From Axinella damicornis (lineage: Eukaryota > Porifera > Demospongiae > Axinellida > Axinellidae), in the NCBI GenBank assembly GCA_963931865.1, contig OZ007510.1, positions 10,326,993 through 10,390,992 of the forward strand: a stretch of 64,000 bases of DNA, in the 5' to 3' direction. Below are positions 24,559 through 35,736 of this stretch, piece after piece. Position 1 is the first letter of the stretch. Each line of letters begins with the position of its first letter. Position numbers and translations under genes: made by a program. The notes beneath the pieces were generated by a model. It saw only the letters and a program-made list of their open reading frames with translations, was not told where the DNA came from and ran no database searches.

Positions 24559-25102
24559 AGGGTACCCACCCCAATTATGAGACACGAAACCATTACAAGT
24601 TAACCAACAAGCTGTCAACAGGATGTGATTGTACTATGGTATAGATTTAACAAGATAATACTAACAATGCTGGTAAGCAAAGTTTCAGGTCTTTTTCTCT
24701 GCACTGCAGTTTGGCTGCATTTTTATCACATACCTTAGTGAGGCAATTATGAGACAGGCCAGGGTATGTATTATGAGACACCCCTATTATGTTTCATACC
24801 TAATCATCATCTGGCTAGGTAGCTACACCCTACCAGCATAGAAGATTCTGCTAGAACCATTTCCATGCAAACGTGCTTGTTGGTATTCTGGCAGTGCGTT
24901 TTTTTATTAGGACAATCGGAAGTACCCATAAATTTCATCAAAATTTTCTATGCTGTCCAAATCATGAATACCAAATACTTTGCACCATTTGAACGGTAGA
25001 GGATACATTTGACAATGTTCAGGCAAAGTGACGATGTCTATAAATTGTAGTAAAGTATGAAACCCATAATTGGTGCTGTCTCATAATACCTGCACCTACC
25101 CT
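24559..25102. mobile_element. TIR element, AGGGTA...ATTATGAGACA ends, TA target
   Basis: The left end GGGTACCCACCCCAATTATG mirrors the right end CATAATACCTGCACCTACCC. It is flanked by TA. An internal 'aattatgagacaggccaggg' block is another copy of the end sequence. No ORF. Confidence 0.75.
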
Positions 25103-25254
25103 ATAAACCATCACGGTGTGATGTGCCTGTTAGACTGCTTCAGCTAGCTACCTGCTCGACTCGGATGATGGTGACAACAAAGACACCTGCCTATAATTTC
25201 GTTGGTTACTGCATGGCCATAGATACTGGGCTGCTACTTGTACGTGTTGTGCAA

Positions 25255-25412
25255 GTATGAGAGCAGCTCAGAAGCTAGGAGAGATTGGCAAGAGCAGCTC
25301 AGCAGCTAGGAGAGATTGGCAAGAGCAGCTAGGAGAGATTGGCAAGAGCAGCTAGGAGAGATTGGCAAGAGCAGCTAGGAGAGATTGGCAAGAGCAGCTA
25401 GGAGAGATTGGC
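25255..25412. repeat. Minisatellite, 23-bp unit GCAAGAGCAGCTAGGAGAGA
   Basis: About six units of GCAAGAGCAGCTAGGAGAGATTG. The first two are longer because of an internal CTCAG[C/A]AG duplication. Intergenic. Confidence 0.9.
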
Positions 25413-25881
25413 GTGCAAGTGAGACTTGAATAGATGAACAAAGAGACAGCGAGAGTGCTTCATCTGTTCGTGCCACATGTATACATGATGTACTGTTCTT
25501 GTGCACACATGCTGGAATTCTACGTACAGCCTGAGGTTGAGTTACATTCAAATGACAGTGATATGCATGCACTCGCTCAGGCTCGCCCCACAATGTTTTC
25601 TCCTAACTGAGTGTATGACATTAGACCATACATTAAGAAACATTAAAAATGTAGCAGTAGTGCATGCAGCCCTAGCTACATGCATGTAAGTCTCTACAAA
25701 GGAGTGTGGTGGAGTGATGTTTACTAGTAAACGTGACAGTAACAAGTATCAAAGCACTCCATTCAAGGATATAGTGTCACGAAAGAGTACCCATGGTTGG
25801 TGGTGTAGCTACCTTATACATATTCACCAAAGAGAGAGTGGTCCTTCACATTCGCCTATGAAATAGATAGCTACATAATAG

Positions 25882-25884
<3 letters not shown>

Positions 25885-25917
<33 letters not shown>
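25885..25917. repeat. Poly(C) tract, 33 bp
   Basis: Uninterrupted C run. Similar tracts are at 20154-20186 (33), 34259-34292 (34), 44646-44677 (32), 48815-48844 (G, 30) and 50765-50795 (31). Shorter ones are at 6937-6950, 36827-36843 and 58914-58938. Confidence 0.95.
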
Positions 25918-26067
25918 TTGTCTACACGTGTCTCCCTCAGGTTCCTCCTCCTAGCTCTTCATTAAACTCAGCATCATCTTCGGCAGTATCTTGGTACTGC
26001 TGATACTCTGACACTTAATCTCTGCAATGATAAAATTGCTTTATATATAGCTACAACATATGCAGTG

Positions 26068-26152
26068 TAGCCTCATTCCCAGGCCGTTCCCACCTCCGTA
26101 ATTACATACTGCAATACTGGAGATGGGCATGCACAGTCTGGGAATGAGGCTA
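26068..26152. mobile_element. TAGCCTCA hairpin, 85 bp
   Basis: TAGCCTCATTCCCAGGCC and CTGGGAATGAGGCTA are the ends. Flanks show no clear 9-bp duplication. Confidence 0.7.
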
Positions 26153-26671
26153 TGAAGTACATTTACTTGTTTACTGCAAGTTTAAATAATCTGTAGTATT
26201 ACTAGCTATGTTCCTAAAAAATCTATCTGTGGCCTACAAAAACTTCCTAAGTAATCAATCTGCAGCCTAAACAAGTGTCCTAAATAACTATATGTGGCCT
26301 AAGTAACTGTGGATGGTGCGGCAGGTGCCCCTTCAACTGTTGCATGCAGTCTCCAGTTACACAGCTAGTGTGTGGTTGTCACTATTTACGGAAACTGCAT
26401 GTTTGATGTATGCTGGTAACTATGCAACTGTATGCCGAGTTCTCTGACACCAAACAGCACAATATCATTTCAATCACCATGGGAGCTAGCTATAAGCGGA
26501 GAGCTACCTTGCTCACAGGCATTGCATAAACTAGCTAGCTAATGGGTAACCCATATATAACAAGTAGATAGCTATGTATTATGTAGCTATGTTGGTAGCG
26601 TGCAACTCAGATGACACGTAAACAGTTCTTATCTTCCAGTGCATGATCATGCTCTGACATGTATAGCTATA

Positions 26672-26874
26672 TAGTTAGCTATCTGCTGAGGCTTTTATCC
26701 AGAATGTTCCTGTTGTGCGTGTGTGTTCTGATAAACATGTTCTCTGATTGGAGACCAAAAATAAACATGTTCTGACATGTTTAGTTAGCTATCTGCTGAG
26801 GCTTTTATCCAGAATGTTCCTGTTGTGCGTGTGTGTTCTGATAAACATGTTCTCTGATTGGACACCAAAAATAA
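26672..26874. repeat. Tandem duplication, ~110-bp unit
   Basis: TAGTTAGCTATCTGCTGAGG through TCTCTGATTGG and ACACCAAAAATAA occurs twice (about 26672-26769 and 26782-26874), nearly identical. It lies 160-360 bp upstream of the beta-helix gene, so it could be a duplicated upstream element. Intergenic sequence from 24.0 to 26.9 kb otherwise shows only repeats. Confidence 0.85.
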
Positions 26875-26915
26875 CGGTTAATCAGCCAGCATACACTGTA
26901 TGTGTATTCATTTCT

Positions 26916-26957
26916 TAGTCTCGTGCCCAGAATGGCCTGGGAACCGGAACGAGGCTA
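26916..26957. mobile_element. TAGTCTCG hairpin, 42 bp
   Basis: TAGTCTCGTGCCCAG and CGGAACGAGGCTA are imperfect ends. It ends 19 bp before a TATA-like box. Confidence 0.6.
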
Positions 26958-26976
26958 GTGCTGTTCAAAGTCATGC

Positions 26977-26984
26977 TATATAAG
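26977..26984 (+). promoter_or_regulatory. Candidate TATA box for the beta-helix/TM gene
   Basis: TATATAAG lies 46 bp upstream of the ATG at 27031. This spacing implies a very short 5' UTR. Sequence-only call. Confidence 0.45.
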
Positions 26985-27030
26985 GGCTTGCTTGTTATGT
27001 TAGACTTTAATTATAGGGCTGCGAAAAGCT

Positions 27031-30000
27031 ATGTCTTCTGAGAGAAGTACAGTAGCAGTTGCACTGTGTGTAGCCAGTGTTCTCAACCTGTTGACAGCTG
27101 AGTTTTATGCTAGTGATAACAGTTGGAGTGTGTACTATGTGAAACCATCCGACACGGAGTACTGCCCTCCCCACTTCCAACCATGCCACACTCTAGAGTA
27201 CTATGTGAACTACTCCAATATGACCTCCAATAGCACTTTCTTGTTTCTGAAAGGATTGCACACCTTGCAGTTTACTGCAGAGATTGGAAATGTGACCAAC
27301 TTAGCTCTCATTGGAGTTGCTGGTCCAGAGGACAGTAAGATTCAGTGTGAAGGACCTGCAGGATTTTACTTCCGACAATTGATTCCTGGCAACCTCACCA
27401 TATCTAACTTGTTGTTCTCGAATTGTGGAGGCGATATAGCAGAAGGCTCATGTGGTGCTCTTATCCTTGATACTGTACTTCATCTGAACATGACCAACGT
27501 GATTGTAGAAAACAGCACTGGGTATGGATTACTCGGGTATAACATACTCGGTAATTCGTTCATAACAGGATCCGTTTTCAGGTACAACAGGGCAACCCAG
27601 GACTGTCTTGGAGGTAACACTTGGTTCTATTATAATAACTGTCCAAAACTTGATACTGCTACTTCTCTTGTGATCGACTCATCCGAGCTCTTGTTTGGGT
27701 ACCAACCCCATGTCCAATTTCGCACTCTGGGCTCTGGAGGGCTGAATTTTGCAATGAACTGCACAAATGTACATGTAAATGCTACAAACCTAAGACTGTA
27801 CGGCAACGAAGGGTACTTTGCAGGAAATGCACAATTTTACTTTATGCTTTTCACTAACGTTTCCATCACTTTAGAGAGTAGCTACCTAGGTGCTGGGCAG
27901 GCAACAAGAGGAGCAGGTGCACTCGTTGCTATTGATGATGATGCAGCTGTCAATGACAAGGATTCATGTGGAGACAATGTAGCACTGAATCAGAGATACC
28001 ATAAACTGGTACACCTTTCAAATGTAAAATTTAGTAAGAACTCTGCTGAATGGTCTGGAGCAGGCTTTCAGCTTGAAGATCGATCCCCACCAGGCTATAA
28101 GTGTACAATCCAGTCAGTTGTGATAGAAAACAGTGTATTTTGGAAGAACTTTGTTCAAAGGTCATGGTTTGGAGGAGCAGCTGTACGTCTTTGCACTTAC
28201 GAATATTCAGTTATGGTATATGATATTCACACAAAACGAAACTTTCAGACAGAATTCAGGAATACAATATTTGAAGACAATGCAATTAACAGTAAGGATT
28301 CGAATGTTGCAATTGTAACCCTGGAATCTTATCCAAATGTAACATTTACCAACTGTACATTTATAAACAACAAAGCCACTGCAATTCGCGCTATCCAGAA
28401 TGATGTAATTTTTCAGGGCAATAATTCCTTCTACAACAACGTTGGAAATTTTGGCACTGGGTTATCACTTTTCATGAACTCCTACATGTATCTCAAACCC
28501 TACACAAAACTGTTGTTTGCCAACAACCATGCACGGACAGTTGGAGGAGCAATATTCACGGATCTTGCATTGAAGATACCAGAAATGGCTCTTCCCTGCT
28601 TCTTCCAGGTACTCACAGAGGGAGTAGAGAACACAACCGAAGTGGATTTCATAAACAATACAGCTGGAGTTGCTGGGAGCTCTCTGTATGGAGGCTACAT
28701 TGACAGATGTGCGGCTTTGAATACAGACAGTCTTGCAACATTCAAAAAGATCTTCCATTATAATCATTCTGATCCCTCAGTGGTATCTTCTGATGCAGTT
28801 GGTGTCTGTTTCTGCTCAAACTCTCTAAAACCAGACTGCCAGAATAAAGTATTTCAGGTCACAGCCTATCCTGGGGGGTTGTTACGCATACCAGCAGTCC
28901 TGGTAGGTCAACTTGATGGAACAGTTCCTGGAGTAATACACTCCTCTTTTCAAAATGGCAACAGCACTGCATCGATTGGCAACCTCCAGGAATCACAGAG
29001 GATCAGTAAAGCTGAGTGTGCATTACTCAGCTACTCTGTTTTTTCAACTAATCGTTCGGAAAATCTCACACTACTTCCTGAGAAAGCACAAGATTTGGAC
29101 TTACCAGGGGGCTACAACCCAGCATTTCTTGTAGTTTCCCTCCGTCAGTGTCCAACAGCATTTGTCCTCTCAAATGTATCTGGAAAGCCGAAGTGTGACT
29201 GCACACCCATTTTATCCCAGCATCATGCTAAATGTTACATCGATAATCAAACCATCCTTCGCCCTCCAATGACATGGATAGGGTACCACAAAAGTACAGG
29301 CAACACTTCAACCGAGAGTGGAGTTCTGTTTCATCAACACTGCCCTTTTGACTACTGCAACAATGACTGGTCTTTGATCACCATCAACAGCACAGACACT
29401 CAATGTCTCTTCAATCACTCTGGCATCCTGTGTGGAGGGTGCAAACCAGGACTCAGTCTCACACTAGGCAGTTCACTATGTCAGTACTGCTCTGATCAGT
29501 ACCTTGCACTGCTGACTGCATTTGCAGCAGCTGGAGTGGTACTTGTGATCTTTCTGGTAGCCTCCAACGCCACTGTAACAGAGGGAACAATAAATGGACT
29601 CATCTTCTATGCCAACATTGTCAGAATGAATCATGACATTTTCTTTCCTCCTCAAAAATATAATGTTCTTAGCGTCTTCATGGCATGGATCAATCTTGAC
29701 CTAGGCATACGAAGCTGCTTCTATAACGGCCTGGATGGATATGCGATGACTTGGCTGCAGTTTGCATTTCCACTCTACATCTGGACAATTGTGATATTTG
29801 TGATCACTCTCAGCCGAAAGTACCGCATTGTTGCAAAGCTCATTAGTAAGAATGCAGTCAAAGTGTTAGCAACACTGCTTCTCCTCTCCTACACCAAACT
29901 CCTGCGTACCATCATAACAGTGCTCTCTGACGTACGTACGTACATCGTCTATCCTGACAACTCCAAGAGATACGTGTGGCTTTATGATGGCAATGTTGAC

Positions 30001-30739
30001 TACCTTAAAGGGAAACACATTTACTCTTTTACAACATCAGTGGTGTTTCTGTTGGTCCTAGTGATACCATACACTCTAGTTCTAGTTTCTGTGCAGAGCT
30101 TGCAGGCTAAATCAGAGTGGAGGATTCTCTCATGGGTAAACAAACTGAAGCCACTCTTTGATGCATACACTGGGCCCTATCGAGACAAGTACCGCTTTTG
30201 GACTGGATTCCTCCTGCTTGTTCGCAGCATTCTTTTCTTTATCTTTACATTCAACACACTTGGTGACCCCAGTTTGAACCTCCTGGTCATCACTCTTGCT
30301 TCCCTCGTACTTTCTCTGCTGTTTGGAGTCTTTCATCCTGTCTACAAGAAGAGATACTGCAACATCTTGGAGTTTTCATTTTACCTCAATCTGGGTGCAG
30401 TTTCAGTAGCTGTATGTGAGTGCCAACGATGGAAGCCAGGCTGCTGTGATATACACTTCTACTGGCATTGCTTTCTTCACATTTGCTGGAACTGTACTCT
30501 TTCATGTATACCAAGGTGCGACCTGTCATCACATAACGTTTGTCACTTGGCAGTGGATATGTAGCTGTTGTTTACTACCATGCAAGCAACGAGAAGCTCG
30601 TGCTGGAGCAGAGGAGCCTCTGCTTCAGAGTTCTGATGGTGAACTCAGTGACGAGAATGAAGGGGCACAGCCACTGCCACAGGTTGTACGTTATGACCAG
30701 TACCGTGAGCCTGTGCTTGAGTATGAAGATGATAAATAA
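27031..30739 (+). CDS. Beta-helix ectodomain + multi-TM C-terminal protein, with a +1 frame break near the end
   Basis: The ATG at 27031 opens 1,127 codons in one exon. Frame 1 then drifts to a stop at 30564, while the family-like sequence continues in the next frame (SANDGSQAAVIYTSTGIAFF...) to TAA at 30739, about 1,235 residues in all. Residues 1-25 look like a signal peptide. Residues ~40-600 carry beta-helix style NxT/S-rich repeats (TNCTFINNKA, VDFINNTAG, FSKNSAEWSGAG) and many N-glycosylation sequons. A Cys-rich linker follows (CGGCKPGLSLTLGSSLCQYC, ~810-830). About seven or eight hydrophobic spans run from ~835 (LLTAFAAAGVVLVIFLV, FPLYIWTIVIFVITL, VVFLLVLVIPYTLVLV, LLLVRSILFFIF, LLVITLASLVLSLLFG, final FFTFAGTVLFHVY). 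The cytoplasmic tail is acidic with EEPLLQ and YDQY. Such proteins are, as far as I recall, abundant in sponges. The ligand and role are unknown; a receptor-like surface protein is inference. Confidence 0.85.
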
Positions 30740-31379
30740 TTTACCTGCCCAAATAACCTGCATGTTTGTTTGCATCAAACCATAGTTTCTCATAGTTATT
30801 GCCATGCATGTAGTTCTACAAGAATTACCTGCAGTGTAATATAATGCAACTTGCATGCACAATACAATGTTTTCTGTCATGACGTTATACTGTCATAGCT
30901 ATTCATCCTTACAAAATTGAATGTAATATTTGTATACATAAATCTGTATTGCTATTGCTACACTGTTATGGAATACTGCCTTTGCTTGTTCATTTTTCAA
31001 ACCAGGAAGTAGCTACACGTGTGAGACGTAGCAACAGTGATGAGTGTGCATGTTGTTTATCACTGCAGTAAGGAAATCAGCTTCATTGTTATGGCATTCT
31101 TTACATAATGCTGAAACATAGTTGAGAGTTAATGACTAGATTTTCATCTTGCCAGAATAGTCAACAATTAACTCTTCATCCTTTACTCAGTTACGCAGCA
31201 TCGATTACAAACATTTCTGACAACATTGTGTCGATAGTTCTCTTGAGTGACACATCCAACATATCCTCTAAAAAACATCTCTGAGTCCTTTCATAGCTAC
31301 AAAGTCTTGTGACACAGCTGCAGATTAATTACCAAAGTATAATAGAAATTTGCCAGTAGAATAATTATGGTTCCACTGA

Positions 31380-31930
31380 GAAGCTTGCACCGTATACCAG
31401 CTGCAGTCACACTAAGTATGCAGTTAGCCTATAGCTTCTCAAATTTGTCTGATGTCCTGTATGATTATGTGCTGGGGAACTATGTGAAACTAATAAGTTG
31501 TAGCTATAGCACATTATTTTTGCAAAGTACTACAGACATTGGAAATGCAGCCACCCAAAGTGGATCACTTGGAGTATCACTCATGGGGAAGGAGGGCCTG
31601 ATTTCTTCTCAACTTTAACAGCCAAGCTGGACAACCTTACCTGTACGTACCCCGCCGAGCGCTTGTCACAGATCATGCATCTATCATTTGTCTATGTGGT
31701 GGGACCATCTGTATACAGCAAGGGGGGACCAGGTATGGCTGCGATATTTGGTCAGGGGGGATCGATCATTCTGCCGTGGACAGTCCGGGGGGACCGCTTT
31801 TCAGGGGGAACTGTCCACGGCGTGACAGGTACAAAGACACCATGTACCAGCTGCTAGCAAAGTCAGGGAGCAAATTCCTGGCAACCTCAACTTGATCTTC
31901 TCAAGCTGTGGAGGGCTCTAGCTACTGAGT
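31380..31930 (+). pseudogene. Decayed fragment of a beta-helix/TM paralogue
   Basis: Short stretches echo the intact neighbour. 'YSTLFLQST..DIGNA' (near 31500-31560) matches 'NSTFLFLKG..EIGNV' of the intact protein. 'IPGNLNLIFSSCGG' (31876-31915, with a frame change) matches 'IPGNLTISNLLFSNCGG'. Stops and G-rich insertions separate the blocks. It looks like a tandem duplicate that lost its function. Confidence 0.5.
31773..31822. repeat. Hairpin, GCCGTGGACAGT arms
   Basis: GCCGTGGACAGTCCGGGGGG faces CCCCCTGAA..ACTGTCCACGGC with a short loop. It interrupts the decayed beta-helix fragment. The remaining sequence to 32.34 kb shows nothing coding. Confidence 0.6.
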
Positions 31931-32344
31931 ACAAAGAACCTAATGGATGATCTACCTCATCAGCTACATGCAATGTTGTATTAGCTATGCCAATGATCTT
32001 GGAAGGCAGTCTGCATAATAGTTTGTAGGCTGGGCAACAAAAAGCTGGGCGGGGCCTGGGATGCTTCCTGTATAGTTCACGATACCTGTATAGTTCACGA
32101 TACATATAGCGCCAGCTTCCGTACAATTAGGAACATGCATGCCTCATGATACATCAATGTTACCAATACATCTGGGACTAGTCTCACGAGCCAGTCCACT
32201 TCCACACGGGGCTGGCCATGGTCCGCGGGGACAGTGTCTATGTATGACTTAGGCTCCTCTGCAATAGCATTATGTTAATGTTCACCATGACAACAATACT
32301 GCATATGTCGGAACAGAGTTGCAGCTATAGAGGATACAGTTCAA

Positions 32345-33094
32345 TTAAGGCTTGGTGAAAGTGAATGACACTAAGTTGGATATGAACTTGAACGGTCCTG
32401 TTCCATACTGTTGCTTGAATCTCTCCTGTGCATCTTTATCGATAGCTGTGAGATCAAATGCACCATGTGTTATACCACTCCAGAACTTGCAAAGTACATC
32501 AAGGTTGGGAGTTTCAAACACTTGGGAATGAAATGTCTTTGAAATCAGTACGAGTCCATTTGACGATCCCAGTGTCTCATACCTCTCGGCACTTTCTAAA
32601 TAACTTATCGTATCAACTATTGCCTTTCCCTTGTCAGGCCCCATCAGGTAGCTGAGGTCTACTACCATCTGGGGATTTCTTTCAGGATGTGTGAAACCAA
32701 ATTTCCCACCAGGGCGCATATTCTGACTGACTTTCTTGAATGTAGCTTCTTTATCCTTGATCCGGTGAAAGACATAGATGGAAAAAACAATATCGTACTG
32801 ATCTTCTGGAAAGTTCTTGCTATCTCCCTCCAGAAATTCTAAGTTGCTTCGTGAATACTTCTCATTTGCAATGTTCACTCTTTCTCTGTCAGGGTCAATA
32901 CCTACAACCTTCCCCCCTGACCCCACCCGTTCAGCTAAGATGCTAGTGATCTCGCCAGTTCCGCATCCAATGTCCAAAACCTTGTCATTTTCTTTGGGTG
33001 AGAGTAAATCAATGAGTTTAAGGGCTTCTTCTTTCGTCGTCGTCTTCGACTCAGTGTTTAACTGATTGTACACAGCAGCGCTATCCAACGCCAT
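32345..33094 (-). CDS. Class I SAM-dependent methyltransferase, 249 aa, intronless
   Basis: Predicted soluble methyltransferase. Motif I VLDIGCGTGE is at residues 39-48, the acidic ribose-binding loop VVGIDPD is at ~63-69, and a motif near FPEDQYDIVFS follows, then MRPGGKFGF. This is the usual Methyltransf_11/25 order, and 249 residues fits a stand-alone enzyme. The C-terminal 80 residues (SGITHGAFDLTAIDKDAQERF) look like the cap of small-molecule methyltransferases of invertebrates, such as juvenile-hormone-acid or menaquinone-type relatives. The substrate cannot be told. The ATG at 33094 is the first in frame. There is no signal peptide and no intron. It is head-to-head with the vWA gene, 242 bp apart. 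Confidence 0.9.
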   Translation of the reverse strand: MALDSAAVYNQLNTESKTTTKEEALKLIDLLSPKENDKVLDIGCGTGEITSILAERVGSGGKVVGIDPDRERVNIANEKYSRSNLEFLEGDSKNFPEDQYDIVFSIYVFHRIKDKEATFKKVSQNMRPGGKFGFTHPERNPQMVVDLSYLMGPDKGKAIVDTISYLESAERYETLGSSNGLVLISKTFHSQVFETPNLDVLCKFWSGITHGAFDLTAIDKDAQERFKQQYGTGPFKFISNLVSFTFTKP

Positions 33095-33336
33095 CAGTCT
33101 TTAGCTAGCTAAATTATTTAATACGTCTTTGCGCGGAAGATGAGCACTGAGACAACCTTGACGACGACAAATTAGCTCACAATCATGTGCTCGGTTCATA
33201 GGTCAAGTATGCATGATGATGCGACATTACCTCATGCAAAATCATTCTGTTATTATCTCTATTTTTAGAATCCAAACTGTTTATTAATTCGTCTTGCTAG
33301 CTAGCTGAGCTATAGCTTTGTGAGATTCTGTGCAAG
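33095..33336. promoter_or_regulatory. Candidate bidirectional promoter
   Basis: The 242 bp between the divergent ATGs of the methyltransferase and the vWA gene must hold both 5' UTRs and promoters. It contains GCTAGCTAG repeats (33296-33306) and no obvious TATA box. Position-based inference. Confidence 0.5.
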
Positions 33337-34257
33337 ATGGAACACGGCTCTACGCATGTGTGGATGTACGACTGCTCCGATGAGGAGTTCATCTCCGACA
33401 GTGAACTGCAGGAGGGAATGTGGTTGAGGTGAGTAGACGGATGACCCTTGCCTTCATAGTCACACAAAATTTTATGTTCACTACTCCATAATGAGCATAG
33501 TAGCTGTAATTCAGTAATTTCCCCCTACCCACCGCCACTCCCCCACTGTTCCCGCCCCCCACTGTCCGCAGCCCTACTCCCCCCTCCCCCCCACTGTCCG
33601 CACCCCCCAACAAACATGCAAGCACATGCTGTTAGACACAGAACGTGGTAGTCTCGTGCCCACACTCCACTCTGGGTGTGAGCATGAGACTATGAACATG
33701 GATCAAGAACGACACCACTAGTCCCAACCTTAACCGTTTAGGACCATAGCGCCAAATGTCGTCATAATACTTTCAGCTTCATCATGTGACTTCCGTCAAT
33801 GTCCTTGGGAGATAGGTTCTGCGATAGCAGAAAGGGCGGGACAAGGGGAGGTGGGTGGGTTCCCCCAGGAGGGTGCAAACAGCATGGCCGTGTCTGGGCT
33901 CTGCAATAGAAAGGTCTTGGTCGCCACTGGGAGGGCCTTTTCCATCGATTTTGGCATAAATGGGGTCAGAAAGTAGCCGTCTGGCTTTGTAGGGCCTCCA
34001 TTTCCAGCATACATGGCCCGTTTTTCAACTACGACAGGTTGCCATTTCTCGGGAGACTTGATTGCAAGTTTGTTAATTGGTGGGCGTGGTTAGTATAGCT
34101 GAAATTACCTGTGTGAGCAGTTTCGAGCCCAGCAATGCCAGGGAACAGAAATTAGGGTACGTTTAAGTGTTCAAGAAATTTGGGCCCTAAAGAGTTTTAA
34201 GCTATACATACAGATTACTGTACAGATGCCAATTGCTCTAATGGATTGTCTTCCTAC

Positions 34258-34294
<37 letters not shown>

Positions 34295-35697
34295 AAACAC
34301 ACTCACGAATATACAGTGACAGTGAGGAGCTGGATGAGCCGCCACGGCCAGGTGTACCTCAACCTTACAGCCAGCAACAACCTCAAGAGGTACTATTCAT
34401 GTCATGATTACCTCCCTCCCTGTTGTTCATTCACAACCTCAGTCGGAGGTTGTAAATGGTGGGCAAGCGTTGTTGTGTGCACGTCAAGATCACACCCAAT
34501 GCCATCTCAGTGCAGTACCTCGTCTCGCAGACCAGACGTTTACTGGGGAAAGGAATGTCTGGTCACTTCAAACATGTTTCGTGGCATAAAACGTGACATC
34601 ATTGCATGTTGTTCTTCTTGTTGTTTGTTTTTGGGGGCTCTTTTGTATGAAGTGACCAGCTATTTCCTACAGAGCTATAATTCGAATTGAAGCTCACTTC
34701 CTATTTGAGGAATGTCAACCGCATCTCGCTTATAGGTGCATAATAGGCGCATGTGCCTGCCTATTAATGCGTGACTATCATTCAGTCCGTGAGTAAAGTA
34801 GGGGGAGGGTGCCGAACAACGACTGGCTTGCTGAGCTCGACTACTAGGTCAATGGTGCATAGTAGATAGGAGTAGTCAGAATTTGTGACTGAGATGCAAT
34901 AATTTTAATCACACGTACACCTTGAGGGAAGACCTACCCAGGTCGAACCATCTTGGTCTCGAACTTTGGCAGATTCTGACTACTCCTACCTACTATCATT
35001 CAGTCCGACTTATTGTCCATCCAATTTTGATTTTTGTGCAGGGACAGCAGCAGCAACTGGAGCTCATTAGCTCCACCACAAAGTACGAACACATTCCTGA
35101 CCGGCCCCCTTCGGATGGCACCGCCCAGAACTATGCTGACCTGGACCTTGCCTCCAGTGGGCCCCCTCCCCCTCCCCCTCCTCCTCCCTCCAGCTCCACT
35201 GACAAACCTGTCGACTATGTAGAGCTCCGTCAGCCACCACCAATTCCCCCTGTTATCCAAGTGAAGCCCCCCTCTGAGCCCCACAGACGTGAGGCAGCTG
35301 TGAAACGTGAGTGCCAATCCTGTTTATGCCATATATGAGTGATTTGACCCCATCTCGTGGTTAACAGGTGGGATAATTATGACCTGTCACGTGAAGAGGA
35401 TACTATCCTGAATTCTTGTCATACTGTAAAATGTTAAGCATTCTCACTTGACTACACAGTAGCTAGTTTCAAAATCACACAATTTAATTCGTCTCTATTT
35501 AAGCAAAATTTCAGGATGTCCTTTTTGTGTGACAGGTCACCATTATTATTATGACTGAATGCCGCTTTGGTCAGGAAATTAAAGTTGAGTAGGATTACCT
35601 ACTCAACTTTCCTGACCAAAGCGGCATTAGAGGCATTTAAGGACTCTCAGGTAGACCAGCCACTGGCTGATGAGACATTCCTGTCGAAAATTAAAAT

Positions 35698-35736
<39 letters not shown>

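Noticed and set aside
30412..30439. 28-nt intron (GTATGT...CCAG) to fix the beta-helix gene's frame
   Set aside because: It would restore the frame but is shorter than plausible introns, and it removes residues (GSQ) that look family-like; kept only as an alternative.
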